Of a stretch of DNA of 64,000 bases, positions 37,678 to 49,000 are shown piece after piece. The stretch's first letter is position 1. Every line of letters starts with the position of its first letter. A program made the position numbers and the translations under genes. Source of the DNA: Quillaja saponaria (lineage: Eukaryota > Streptophyta > Magnoliopsida > Fabales > Quillajaceae); the NCBI GenBank assembly GCA_029379385.1, contig CM055617.1:1426001-1490000 (forward strand), read 5' to 3'. Under the pieces are notes generated by a model. The model was not told the origin of the DNA. It did not search any database and saw only the letters and a program-made list of their open reading frames with translations.

Positions 37678-38265
37678 ATTATGATTAATTATCACAATAA
37701 ATATTACAAACTTTTTATTTATAAAACTTTGACCAGTGTCTTTATGACACATGTTAGAAAAATCTCTTAACAAATTCTTTTAGGACACCTATTAGACAAA
37801 TCATATACAAATGAATTTTGTTCTTTTTCTTATTATCTATTAAAAGAACGCTTGTTAGACTATAATATATATTTTTAAAATTAAAAATTAAAAATTAAAA
37901 ATTAAAAATTAAAAATTAAAATTAAAATTAAAAATTTCAAAATTTATAATTTATAAATTTAATAATACTAAAATTATAATCAACTATTATAATAAAACAA
38001 ACTTTTTATTTATAAAACTTTGACATGTGTCATAATGACACATGTTAGAAAAATCTCTTAACAAATTCCTTTAGGACACCTATTAGACAAATCATATACA
38101 AATGAATTTTGTAATTTTTCTTATTATCTATTAAAAGAACGCTTGTTAGACTATAATATATATTTTTAAAATTAAAAATTTTAAAATTAGTAATTTATAA
38201 ATTAAATAATACTAAAATTATAATCAACTATTATAATAAAACAAAATTTTTATGCATATAATCTT
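37678..38265. repeat. Tandem duplication (period about 291 bp) with ATTAAAA array
   Basis: The block starting ATAAAACTTTGAC at 37721 recurs at 38012 with few changes, through GGACACCTATTAGACAAATC and AAAGAACGCTTGTTAGAC. A third partial copy of the AT-rich join (ATAATACTAAAATTATAATC) follows copy 2. Between the copies, 37876-37934 is a run of the 7-bp unit ATTAAAA. Copy 2 has a near-perfect palindrome, ATGTGTCATAATGACACAT. It has no terminal repeats of a known element. Confidence 0.85.
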
Positions 38266-38722
38266 AACAAATATTTTTAAGATATTCGTTAAAAAAAATT
38301 ATTATAGTGATCTACAAATCAATCACAATAGTTTGGTCAATTCGATCATCATGTCACGCTAAATGTTTATCTAAGTTTGGTTAATTTTTTTTCATTTTCA
38401 ATATAAACAACATTAACAAACTTGCCAGCTTTCCATTGACTTAATTGTCTGTTCTCCAGTCTTTGCGGGAATTAGTTAAGTAATACCGAAAGGGAATAAA
38501 AATTATCACAAAACCAACAAATATTTCAACCCCACAAAATTCTAATATACCAAAATAAAATATGGCGTTAAAAACGTTGTTGTCATTTCCTAATTGGAGA
38601 CGAAGAGCGAGAGTTTTTCAGACCAAATTATTTGTTTCCACGTCGCTCTGCAATCGGAGTGGAGTGGCTCTGCCATTTCTCAGTGTGAACTTTGTTGTTT
38701 CTGGTTCATCTTGAAGCACCTC

Positions 38723-41295
38723 ATGGCAAGGTGTTTCAGCTTCACTTCTTCAAGAGATTGGTGCTACCGTTACTCTTTCTCCAACTTCGGCCTCAAATCC
38801 GTCACTACCGATCTCGGCGAAGGCACGATTATGCATTGCTGGGTCCCCAGAACCCACAAAGAATCAAAACCCAATCTTCTTCTTATTCATGGGTTTGGAG
38901 CCAACGCAATGTGGCAGTGGAACGATTTCGTTTCCCCACTCACTGCTCGCTTCAACGTTTATGTTCCGGACTTGGTCTTCTTCGGAGATTCTTGCACGAC
39001 CCGACCCGATAGAACCGAATCCTTTCAGGCCCAGTGTGTGATGGGTCTAATGGATGCTCATCGGGTCCGGAAAATGAATGTGGTGGGTATAAGCTATGGT
39101 GGGTTTGTGGGGTACAGTATGGCTACTCAGTTCCCGGAGAGATTGGAAAGGTTAGTGCTTTGTTGTGCTGGAGTATGCTTGGAAGAGAAGGATATGGACG
39201 CAGGGATGTTCATGGTGAAAACAGTGGACGAGGCTGTAAGTATTTTGCTACCACAGACGCCAGACAAGATGCGGGATTTGCTGCGCCTTTCGTTCGTGAA
39301 GCCTATAAAAGGCCTGCCGTCTTGTTTTCTCAATGATTACATTGATGTAAGTGGGACTTGGTTCTCAATGCTTGATTTTGATTCTATCGTCAAATTGATG
39401 GAGACTGGTTTTTGGTGGGTATAAGAGGTTTCAAATGGTATAGGAAATTGATTCAGATTGTTTAGGTACAATACAACAGCTTTTCAAGGGTTGACAAGGC
39501 TAACTGTATTTTTAGTAGTTTGAGTAACTAACAATTCATAATTTTTATACTAATTCAGATGTGCTACATGTTCAATAGTAGTGGCTGCTTTGATATTTTT
39601 GGCTAGTAGTTGCCACATATATTGGTTTAGGCAATAATTAAATGGGATCATGTTGGTATTGGGCTAATCTTGTTTTTCGTCCATGGGGCTGGGTTAGATT
39701 TGAAAGTTAAGTTTTATGTATTCCCTCTTTTATACATACAAAGCACTTAGGTAATTGAAGTTGTTGAAGTGTTGCTGTTTATGTGAATTGGTTTCCATGT
39801 GGAAATCTCTATGGCTGTAGAATACCAATTTAGTGGTATTGGTTAGAAGTTAGAACTCCTAGCTCCAATTTCCAATGTAGTAAATGGCCTCGGAAGCAGC
39901 TCATGCAATGAGCTGTAAATTTCCTACCTTTATTTTATCCGTAAAAGCAGGAAAATCTGAGAGATGTGTTATACTCTGCTTTAATTCGAAGAGCATGTGT
40001 AATAAGGGAGTAAGGCACTCAAAACTCTATCATACATAGTTTAAGTCGATAACCACAGAAACTACCTGGACTTAGCCACTTTAAGAAAATACTGATATTT
40101 CACCAGCTTCCCGGATTATTCTAGTATTAACATGAATGATAGAAAACTCAGATGTACAGCTTTGGTAGCATCCCCACTACTGCTTCCAGTATCCCATATA
40201 TTGCTACAAGTGAATCTAGGGGTTGGAGTATACTATGCTCTTTAGATTAGTCAAGTAAGGAATGTCTTATTTATTGTATTTGTATGAGTATGATTTGATC
40301 ATCCCAGATGATGCAGGGAAAATGAACGAGTATAATTTATACTGTGGAATGTGGTTCTTGCATATTTTGCTTTCTCAACTAATTAACTGTTATCACATTT
40401 GTTCCATCGCACATTGTTATATAACCTAATTGTCTTGAAATAGGTAACTGCACAAACTAATTTGCCTAAACTTGTATGAATCTTGTTTTAATGGCAGGTT
40501 ATGTGTACAGAGTACTTCAAAGAGAGGAAAGAATTGATTGAAGCATTACATAAAGACCGGAAATTAGTTGATCTTCCGAAAATAACCCAGGTCCTTATAA
40601 TGCAAAAAGTTTTGTGATGATCATAATTTCTCTTAGGCTCCTATTTTATACGTCTGATTTACAAGTGTGACTGCACATTCAGTCTTTCTCAATGTCTTCT
40701 ACAAGGCATAACTTCCCGTTCTTGCAGCCTACACTAATTATCTGGGGAGAAAAAGACCAGGTATTCCCACTGGAATTAGCACACAGACTCAAAAGGTAAT
40801 TGTAGAGTAGTTCAACTTTATTGATATCATTCATCTTGCACAGACTAAATCGATGTTTATAACATTAGGACACAAAATAATGTGAAATACATTATGCCTC
40901 AGAGCCAAACTCTTCTTAAGCTAGTTCTTTTTTGGCAAAATAATCCTTAAGCCAATTGACTTTACTGAATACAGAGGTGGAAAACAAATAAGTGAAATCA
41001 TTTAAATTAGGAATCTGACTTGTCACAAACAGATATGATGACATTCCATCAATAAATTAGATTATGTCATTCTTTTGACTGATCAAGTGGATTTGAGATT
41101 TGAACTTTAATCTTCTTTCCTCCTGCTGTATAGGCACTTGGTGAGAACGCACAACTAGTAATCATAAAGAATGCAGGTCATGCCATCAATGTAGAGAAGC
41201 CGAAAGAGATGACCAAGCAATTAAAGTCCTTCCTCATTGACCCGCTTCCTCTATCGAAGCAAGAAAACCATATCAATGGTCGAAAAGTGGACTAG
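38723..41295 (+). CDS. Alpha/beta hydrolase, At4g39955-like, with a 1-nt frameshift
   Basis: Alpha/beta-hydrolase fold protein, substrate unknown. Exons: 38723-39346, 40498-40590, 40728-40795, 41134-41295, about 315 aa if the frame is mended. The ATG at 38723 (MARCFSFTSS) is the first in frame. Visible parts: oxyanion region LLLIHGFGANAMWQW; VPDLVFFGDS; nucleophile elbow GISYGG (Ser); acid region LIIWGEKDQVFPLE (Asp); and NAGHAINVEKP (His). The full catalytic triad is present. The join exon 3 (AAA AG) to exon 4 (G CAC TTG GTGAG) reads RHL and then breaks. The expected RHLGENAQLV needs one more G in the GG run at about 41141, after which the frame is open to TAG at 41295. Exon 2 ends in a weak donor, CAG|GTCCTT. 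Its neighbour in Arabidopsis is also a DJA gene. Confidence 0.88.
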
Positions 41296-42740
41296 AAAGG
41301 TATCCCATAAAAAGGTGAGCGAACACATCATTTCTGATCATCTCTGAGTCGATTGTTATGCTCTATGTGGTTATGTTGTGGATACAAACAATTTGAAGTT
41401 ATGAAACTACCCATCATCAGTTCCCACCCAGCAAAGAAAGAAGTATTCAGTCGAAGTACATTAGTAAAACATGTATATTAGTGTGTATGTGTATTATCAT
41501 TGGAGAAGTGCTGTCATTATTGAGAAAAGTGGATTTAGCTACGGGATCTGATTCGAAAAGCAATTACTTAAGGACATGGAAAACTGAAGAAAATACCATA
41601 CATATTCTTCCTTCGAAGAAAACATTAGCTAGTGATTGCTGCTAACCACAATGTTGGGCACTTGCACTGTGTTATTATGGTTTGACTATATGTAAATATC
41701 AGGTTGTGGTTTTATTTTGATTATCATTGAAAGTAATCAAGAAAAATTGTGTCTGTTACTGGTTATGGTAGAGTAACGAGTTATCGCTAATTGCCATCCA
41801 ACAGGAATCCATTCCTAGTCTCTATGTACACAAATAGATACACCGGGAAGGAATATTTTCATGTAGAAATTACACAGCCTTGGTTAAGGAATGAAGCATT
41901 GAAAGCCCATAAAGTGAAACATGAAAGAAGGAATAAACAAAGAATAAAGGGCACAAAACAAAAGAATAAGAACGATTGCCACCCAGAACTCCATTTTTTG
42001 ATCCAACGGCTAACATGCAACATCTGCCTCGCACCACCTTTATTCTTTCTCCTCTTCTTTTTCCCATTAACTTTAGCGTGCAAAAGGGATCAGGTTCTTC
42101 CATCACAACCACTTAGAAAAGCTACCAATTCTTCCACTTCCAGTTCACTCTTTGCGACTAAGCTAGCAAGAAACAACACTAGCCAGAGGCCCAGAATCAC
42201 ATTCCATATTATATATTCCCTGTAAATTCATTTTACAAACAAGATATAGAAAATCAGGAAAGAATAAAGTCTTTATTTTGGTTCTTATAATTCTTTGCAA
42301 CTTTATTTATATATGTTGCTTTACGATTTGTCTTTCTCTTTTTCACAATAAAACTCACTCCAATGTATCATCGACAAATCATTACCTCATTTAAAATTCA
42401 AGTTTATAGCAAAAAATATTAATCATTTGTATATCTTGTCTTACTTTATACTTAAAAATATTAATTATTTGTATATGACTTGTCATTTTCTTATTATTTT
42501 TATTTTTATTGACTATACTCTAAACATTATTATGGAAAGGGGCAACTAATTAAGCTTATAGCTCGGTGCCGCCTTGCCGGTCTAGCTATGCACTTGCATC
42601 ACTTGCATGAAGGTTTATTGCCTCTAAATTTTTCGGCATTTCATGTAAAATTGTACCCACAAAAAATTATTACAACATAAAAAAATTATTTAACCATAGT
42701 TCATCAACACATTGATGCATTGTACTTTTATCATACAAAA
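41296..42740. other. Spacer between hydrolase and WAK-like genes
   Basis: 1.4 kb between convergent genes. Weak frames overlap on both strands at about 41790-42225, around a Lys-rich/poly-Phe stretch. They have no recognisable motif or homologous structure, and I do not call a gene. Confidence 0.45.
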
Positions 42741-43688
42741 CTATAAATGAAAATAATAGAATATAATAATAATTAACATACATGAAAAAAAGGGGAAGAC
42801 ATTACGGGTCAACAAATGCACAGAAGAGTTGGTGCTCCAACCATACACCTGATTCAGCCCGTAGTTAAAGCAATCCAAACTCGAATTCAACCCGTTTCCA
42901 CAAACACATATGAACGAATTTCCAGACGGGTTGTACCCGCAAACACCACCACTTATCTCGCAGCCTTTACATTTGCTGTCCACAACGTTGTTGTCCAAAG
43001 TTCCATATGTGTACTTCAAGACCACCCCATACACCCACTTAACCGGGTCGATCGGGTACTCCCCGAGAGACGCTGCTGAGGTGTACGCGCCACACTTTAA
43101 CGCTCTCAAGTCCAACTCGCCTTTTTCGTTAAGGTTTGCCGGCGAGTACACGCAACAAGTGTTTGTTGGCGGAAACAGCGGAAGTCCAAGAGAAACGACA
43201 TCAGGACACGTGTAAATTGAAGCACATAAAAAACTGTAAGAAGGATCACATAAAGGGGTGTTTTTGGTGGTGGTCATGGAGGAGGTTGGAGGTTGACAAT
43301 CTAAGAGGATGAAAGTTGAAGGGCCGATTTGAAATGGGCTGGCCCAGTCAAGGCCCAAATTAGGGGAGTTTTGCATGGAGGTGCATGTGGACATGTAAGG
43401 TGGGTTGATTGTTAAGGTAGAGGTGGTGTAAGATATGGAAGTTATGGGGTATGAACCTGTGTGGGTTTTGAGGATGAGTTGATCACCACCACCTCCGCCT
43501 GATGATGTGCAAGTTATGTAGGGATGGAAGAGCGGTGAGCCGCAGCCGGGACCGGTGCCAAATGGATACTTGATTTGTAGGGAGTTGCAGGTGTTGCGGC
43601 AAGCGGGGTCCTGTGTTAATGTGCGCTGAGATGAGAAGATGAGGATGATGAAAGAGATGAAGAGGTAGGCTGGAGGAGGCAATTCCAT
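42741..43688 (-). CDS. WAK-type galacturonan-binding extracellular protein without kinase
   Basis: Single exon, 315 aa; the first ATG is at 43688 (MELPPPAYLFISFIILIFSS, a signal peptide). Next comes the Cys-rich GUB_WAK_bind-type domain: DPACRNTCNSLQIKYPFGTG, PGCGSPLFHPYITC. The WAK_assoc-type C-terminal domain follows: TCCVYSP, SKCKGCEISGGVCGYNPSG and NSFICVCGNGLNSSLDC. The tail is strongly hydrophobic (FPFFSCMLIIIIFYYFHL), suiting a membrane anchor or GPI signal. There is no kinase domain, and the frame closes 19 residues after the tail starts. This resembles the Arabidopsis kinase-less relatives At1g11915 and At3g17350, as I recall them. Binding of cell-wall pectin is family inference. An AT-rich TATA-like TATATATTAA lies near 43800. 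Confidence 0.87.
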   Translation of the reverse strand: MELPPPAYLFISFIILIFSSQRTLTQDPACRNTCNSLQIKYPFGTGPGCGSPLFHPYITCTSSGGGGGDQLILKTHTGSYPITSISYTTSTLTINPPYMSTCTSMQNSPNLGLDWASPFQIGPSTFILLDCQPPTSSMTTTKNTPLCDPSYSFLCASIYTCPDVVSLGLPLFPPTNTCCVYSPANLNEKGELDLRALKCGAYTSAASLGEYPIDPVKWVYGVVLKYTYGTLDNNVVDSKCKGCEISGGVCGYNPSGNSFICVCGNGLNSSLDCFNYGLNQVYGWSTNSSVHLLTRNVFPFFSCMLIIIIFYYFHL

Positions 43689-44000
43689 TAGCTTGATCAA
43701 TTTTGATGCCTAAAGGCTAAAAGTAACAAATCTCTCACACTCTCTCTATAGATGCTAAGGTTTGAGTGAGTTGGTGGGGGAAGTGGAAAGGTTAATTATT
43801 AATATATATGTGTTTTTGGAGAATTAATATGCACTTATCACTTCCTAGCCCCAAAATAAATAAATAAAATGCTCTTATGGTAACAATACTGAATGCGAGG
43901 AATATTATATGCATGCTATACAACAACTTTTTTCTCTAATAAAAAAAAAAAAGAACTTAAAAATATTGGAATCCGAAATATGAGAACCAAAAAGTGTAAG
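43689..44000. other. Promoter of the WAK-like gene and 3' flank of tRNA-Tyr
   Basis: Both genes run on the minus strand. The CT-rich stretch around 43735-43780 reads as a 5' leader. An upstream TATA-like run lies at about 43799-43811. Confidence 0.5.
43989..43993 (-). terminator. RNA polymerase III terminator of tRNA-Tyr
   Basis: A run of five T on the minus strand, beginning 8 nt after the tRNA 3' end. Confidence 0.75.
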
Positions 44001-44092
44001 TCCGACCTGCCGGATTCGAACCAGCGACCTAAGGATACCAGCAAAGGGAGCCCCACTACAGTCCTCCGCTCTACCAACTGAGCTAAGGTCGG
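44001..44092 (-). tRNA. tRNA-Tyr(GUA): tRNA-Tyr (GUA) with a 19-nt intron
   Basis: On the minus strand the gene starts CCGACCTTAGCTCAGTTGG and ends GGTTCGAATCCGGCAGGTCGGA in two parts. CCGACCT pairs with AGGTCGG (acceptor stem), and discriminator base A73 is present. A box (TTAGCTCAGTTGG) and B box (GGTTCGAATCC) are perfect. The anticodon loop is CTGTAGA, with anticodon GTA followed by G37. A 19-nt intron (44037-44055) sits one base 3' of the anticodon, the canonical site for eukaryotic tRNA introns; plant tRNA-Tyr genes usually have one. The mature length is 73 nt. It lies between the WAK-like and DJA genes. Confidence 0.97.
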
Positions 44093-44769
44093 ATTTGTAC
44101 TCAAAATTATAATGATGTAATTTCTAAATGGCCGGGCTTTATTTGGACCCGGGTTCTATTAATTGGGCATGCACGAAATGAAAATGTTTATTTAATTTTT
44201 TTACAAGCCTAGTAGTAAATATTTAAAATTATTGCTGAGTTGAAGGTCAATAATGATGTTTCGGTGACCTTCAACTTTTTCAACCTGGAGAAATTAAGAA
44301 CAAGATATTCCTTTTATGATTCTTCACTTATATATTGATAATAAGTTATTAATTTTGAAATTTGCATTTAGTTGTTGCTTCTTCATTAGAAATTTCTTAG
44401 ACTTTTTATTTTTATGAGAATGGTTTTTTAAATTTTCAAATTAAAAATTTTATATTGTAAGATTTTAATTTATAATGGTGAAAAGTAAATTATAAATTAC
44501 ATTAAAATATTTATAAGTTACTTGTTAGAATGTCGATTTTTTTATCAATTTTTTGGTTCAAACATTTTAAGAGAGACCGGAGACTCTGACAGGTAAATTT
44601 TTATAAATTCTATGGTCTCAGTGTTATTGATTAGGTGATTAGTTTATGACTGAAATTTCATCTGGAAATTCCTATTAATGCAAAATAAAAAATAAAAATG
44701 GTGTTATTGAGCTTTCATTTTAGACATATAATAACTAATAAAACGGGCAGGGGACGAGCTTACACCAAC
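44093..44769. other. Spacer upstream of tRNA-Tyr and the DnaJ gene
   Basis: AT-rich, with the tRNA 5' flank at its left end. No gene seen. Confidence 0.5.
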
Positions 44770-45030
44770 GATTAGGGTTCTGAAAGTAGCGGATTAAACC
44801 TCTATCCATCACAGTCTGAGCTCCGGGGTGAAAACTCTTCCACCAGTACTTTCACCCTCCAACAGTTCCAAGACTTCTAATTTCTCACTACAGCCTCATC
44901 CTCCAACTGCTCCGGCCTTCTCTTCTGCGACACACCACGCCACACAAGCTTTCTCTCCCTCCCTTTCTCTCTCTAACTTCAGAGAGAGCGAAGTGGTTGA
45001 GGTTAAGAGAAGAAGAAGAAGAACGAACGG
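44770..45030 (+). other. Probable non-coding first exon of the DnaJ gene
   Basis: A sharply GC/CT-richer stretch than its surroundings, ending GAAGAACGAACGG|GTAGGT, a good donor. The exon with the start codon follows an acceptor ATATTAG at 46081. This implies a 5' UTR intron of 1,051 bp. There is no ATG-started frame of note in it. The exact transcription start is not determined. Confidence 0.55.
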
Positions 45031-46081
45031 GTAGGTCTTTGTATTCTACTTATTTATTTTTATTTTTTTAAAATGCCCTATTTTTCGTATGCTTGAGACA
45101 GATAGAGATTTTCGGTTTCGTTCAAATTTCGTATATTTCATGTTTAGAATATTATCAATGTAGATACTTACTTTCAATTGATTACAACCACGTGGGCACG
45201 GATGAAAGTTAGTGATTGCTTTATTCTGTTATTTAGAAGCTTGAAATTTATGTTTTTAGGTTTGGTCAAACTTTGATTTGAGCTAAAACAGCAATTTGCT
45301 TCAGAGATAAGTGGTCATGTACCTCTATATGAAGTTGTTTGTAATTGTACAGACTATAGCTACTTTTGTTTTGACTTAAGCTGTAAGAAATTTAAGATAT
45401 GAATAATGGGTTTGCATTTGATTACTGCCTGTAAGAAAATTGAGAAGTTGCTGTTGGGGAAAAACCCCTGGGTGCACCTGTTGGGCTTTGTTACTTCTCA
45501 AACTCTCTACTTCAAATTCCTTTTTCTCCCACCACTCCCCAAGACAAAACACACACACACAATATAGTATTTTCTATTATGTTTTTCGTTTTATAGGTAA
45601 TTTAATTATCACCTCAGCATGCTTGCATTTTTTTTCCTAGTTTCTTTTGCCTGTATCTGTACCGTGGTAGCATCATTTTAGGTTTTGATAGAGCCCTAAA
45701 GCACTTGTATTTTTCTGGCAAGTACCCAAGAAGAGTTTACTTTAAAATCTGTAAATCTAATTTCTAAATATTTTGAGTAGGAGATGTATGCCTCTATTCT
45801 GTAGTTATTTTTCTTAGTTTGTGAACTGTTGGGACCTGCTTTCACAGATTCGCCACCATTTCCTGGTAAAAGTTAGTGGTCTTTTTTTCATGCGCAATCT
45901 GTCAACTTTTTTATTCAAGCAGATTGAGGGGTTGTATATATTATTATGACATGTTTCTAATTGCTTTTATATGTTCATTATATAGTTATATATTTCACAT
46001 CTCTTAGATTTCATTACAGTGCAACAGAACACAATCTACATTCTTCTTGATTATTTTACTGCTTTTCTGAAGATATATTAG

Positions 46082-49000
46082 ATGGCCATCACACCTTGTG
46101 GAAGTATATCGGTTGCTCAATGGGGGATCTGTCCTCAATTTTTCTTAAGATCTGGTTCCACAAGCCAGATCCCAGCATCCAATTACAGGTGAGTATTTTA
46201 ATTAAGTACTTCATTTGCAGAAATGGAATTTTCAACATGGCTACTTTTAGCACCATGCTGGGGCCTTTAGGAGGATCATGGCTTATGCCAAGCATGCTTG
46301 ATTTTTCAGGATTGCTGGCTACCGGGCCATATAAGAGAAAAATTAGTTTGATTCTAAAGTATTTGGCCACATAATCACCTATGTCTGTTAAAAATGAGGC
46401 TTTCGGATCTACAATATTCACTTTTCCCTTCAGTCACCTGCATACTTCTGTTGTTTTGGCTCGTCTAGAAAGTGAATTTCTGTCAACTCCTAAAAACTAA
46501 CACAAAAAGATTCTTCATCCAAAACCACTGTTCCACTGCATTTTATACTACTAAATTATTATAGTATGTGTAGCTTATTAATTAACATAATTTCAATAAT
46601 CGAAATACATAAAGAAAAGGTTTGGGGGTTTACAGGAAAGGAGAGAGCACCAATAGTTGTTAGTTCATAGGCACCAATGGTAGAAAAAGAAAAAGAGGAA
46701 GAAAAGGAAAATGTACTGAATAAGGAAAAATCACAAAAGTAACACACAGGAACATGACAACAAAGAGGCCCATGCATGATGAAAGTAGCCAATAATTTCA
46801 ATAAGTTGGGTAGCAATTTCCACCTAACTGATGCTTGGTGGAACTCTGACCAAATTAGCATGGTTTCTTTTACTGGTCCTTTAATTGCTAAGATTTATGG
46901 GTTTAGGTGGTGGATTGGTGAAATTGGCAATATGTAAAAGACCTCAGTTCAATTGGATAAGTTTCTACTGGTATCTTGTTGTCAAAATAGGCACTATCAA
47001 TGAAAACTTGTGGAGGTACTTGCCAAAAATTAGATGGCTGAGGTATTCAGCTAATCAGCTCTAGGCATGATTAAGGATGGTGCTCTTATAGCATGCATGG
47101 AACAAGAGTAAGCTTGCTTTGACATCATGTTTCAATCATGTCTGCAGGGCTACTGCACCAGAAGCTAGGGTAGGTCTGTAGTTTGATTATTAACTCTTGG
47201 TGACAATAATAGTTTATTATTTAGGATTTTGTCTAAATTACAGATGGATTGTGATGATTTAATGTATGCTTATTTACCCTTTCATTTTTACTACCAAAGC
47301 CGATAACAATTATTTTCTGCATTGCCACATTCTTCAACGTAGTTTGTTGAGGAGAGTCTAATTTCTTTAAGTGATCTTACTTGCAGTTTTAAGGGCAGCG
47401 TAAGTTTTATGCCGGTTCAAAGTTCAAGTTTATTTTCTTGGGATTCCTTGAATGGACTATGCGGCATGGGTTCTTCTCAAACTCTGCATCGTCGCAGGGG
47501 ATCAAGGTTCATAGTTAGAGCAGATACTGTGAGTATGACTATCCATTCTTTTACGCTGCATGAAAAGCATAGTCCTCTTTTCATATATGCTTTCTTGTAT
47601 TATGTACAGTATGATTCTCACTTACTGTTTCATGGTTTGATGAGTTTCTAATATAAGTCAATTTTCAGGACTTCTATTCTGCCCTTGGGGTGTCAAGAAA
47701 TGCTAGTAAATCTGAAATTAAAAGTGGTATGTTCCTTTGTACAAAGAATGTACTTTTTAGGCAGAGGTTGCTTCAGGAATATATCTATATAATGTCTAGA
47801 GGTTTTTTTTTTTTTTTTTTGGTTGAGTTTATTGGACTTTCTTTACAATGGAAAATGGTGATCAAATAATTAGGGCTGACCAAAATCTGCATATGAATTT
47901 GTATTCTCTGTTGGTTAGCATCCTGTTATTATCCTTGCTTAAATACTTATCTGCCTTTTTTCTAATTTTTTTCAGCTTATCGGAAGCTTGCTAGGAGTTA
48001 TCACCCTGATGTCAACAAGTGAGTTTCTGTTACTCATTTTACATTAAGTCTACTTCTCAACTCTCTTTTAGTGCCCTCTTATCCTCCTTTAGCATGAGGA
48101 ATTTCAATTAGGGGCATTACGTCATTATGTATTAGTAGCTTTTCGTTTTTGGAAGTATGAACTTTGGTATCACTTGCGACACATATACACTGTGATCAAG
48201 GCTTCAGACACAGCATCTGAAATTGTTAATCAGTCAATAAATTGTTATATGGCATGCTAGAGAATTTTCATATTAACTAGACATGACTTCACATGTGCAC
48301 TTTGCTGATGGAAGCTTGCATTGGTGGGAGTTTCTATTCTTAAACAGCAACTAAACATCTATTACCTCACGATGTCATGCTTTCATAATGGTGTTGTCAC
48401 TCCTACTTGAAGAAGATTAAATGTCGTTCTAGATAAGAAGTTTCCTCATACTAATGTGCCTTTGTGAAAACAAAAATATTAGGCAATCTTTCAAAGGCGC
48501 CATTAAACTTGCAAAATACAGTTGTCCTAGGTTCTCTCATGTTGACAACTCAAGTAGGAGAGAAAGGGTTCATTCTATGACAGGTGGCCCTTCAGGTTAG
48601 AGTTCCCACCTTGAGCACAGTGTATTGTGAGGTAATCAACCAGAACAAAATACTGAAGGGGTAATTTGGTATCACAAATATGGATTGCGTTATGGTCAAT
48701 GTTATGTGTTGGTTTCCATTGCACTAGTTTTTTGTATTACCGTATCTTTTTTGAATGTTTCCTATCAAATAATTTGCTTGATGTTATTCTTTTCTTTGCT
48801 GCAGGGAACCTGGGGCAGAACAGAAATTTAAGGACATTAGCAATGCTTATGAGGTAAAAACACAGTTCTCAGATCCTTGACGAGTGACAAAAGTTCTAAA
48901 GCATGTTGCATAGCAACTAGTCTTCTATGAGTTAACTTGTTTTGCAGGTCTTGTCAGACGATGAAAAGCGATCCATATATGACAGATATGGAGAAGCTGG

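Larger units (their letters stand above)
34615..38722. other. Very AT-rich spacer; no gene seen
   Basis: 4.1 kb, mostly above 70% A+T by eye, with long A and T runs. No coding exon, RNA gene or bounded transposon is supported apart from the repeats listed separately. The last 130 bp is mixed in composition and is probably the leader of the hydrolase gene. Confidence 0.5.

Noticed and set aside
41791..42225. 144-aa plus-strand frame with Lys-rich and poly-Phe parts
   Set aside because: It starts with TTG, overlaps opposite-strand frames of similar length, and is low in complexity. It may be UTR.
44828..45034. 68-aa frame in the DnaJ leader
   Set aside because: It has no ATG (begins at GTG) and ends at the donor of the 5' UTR intron.
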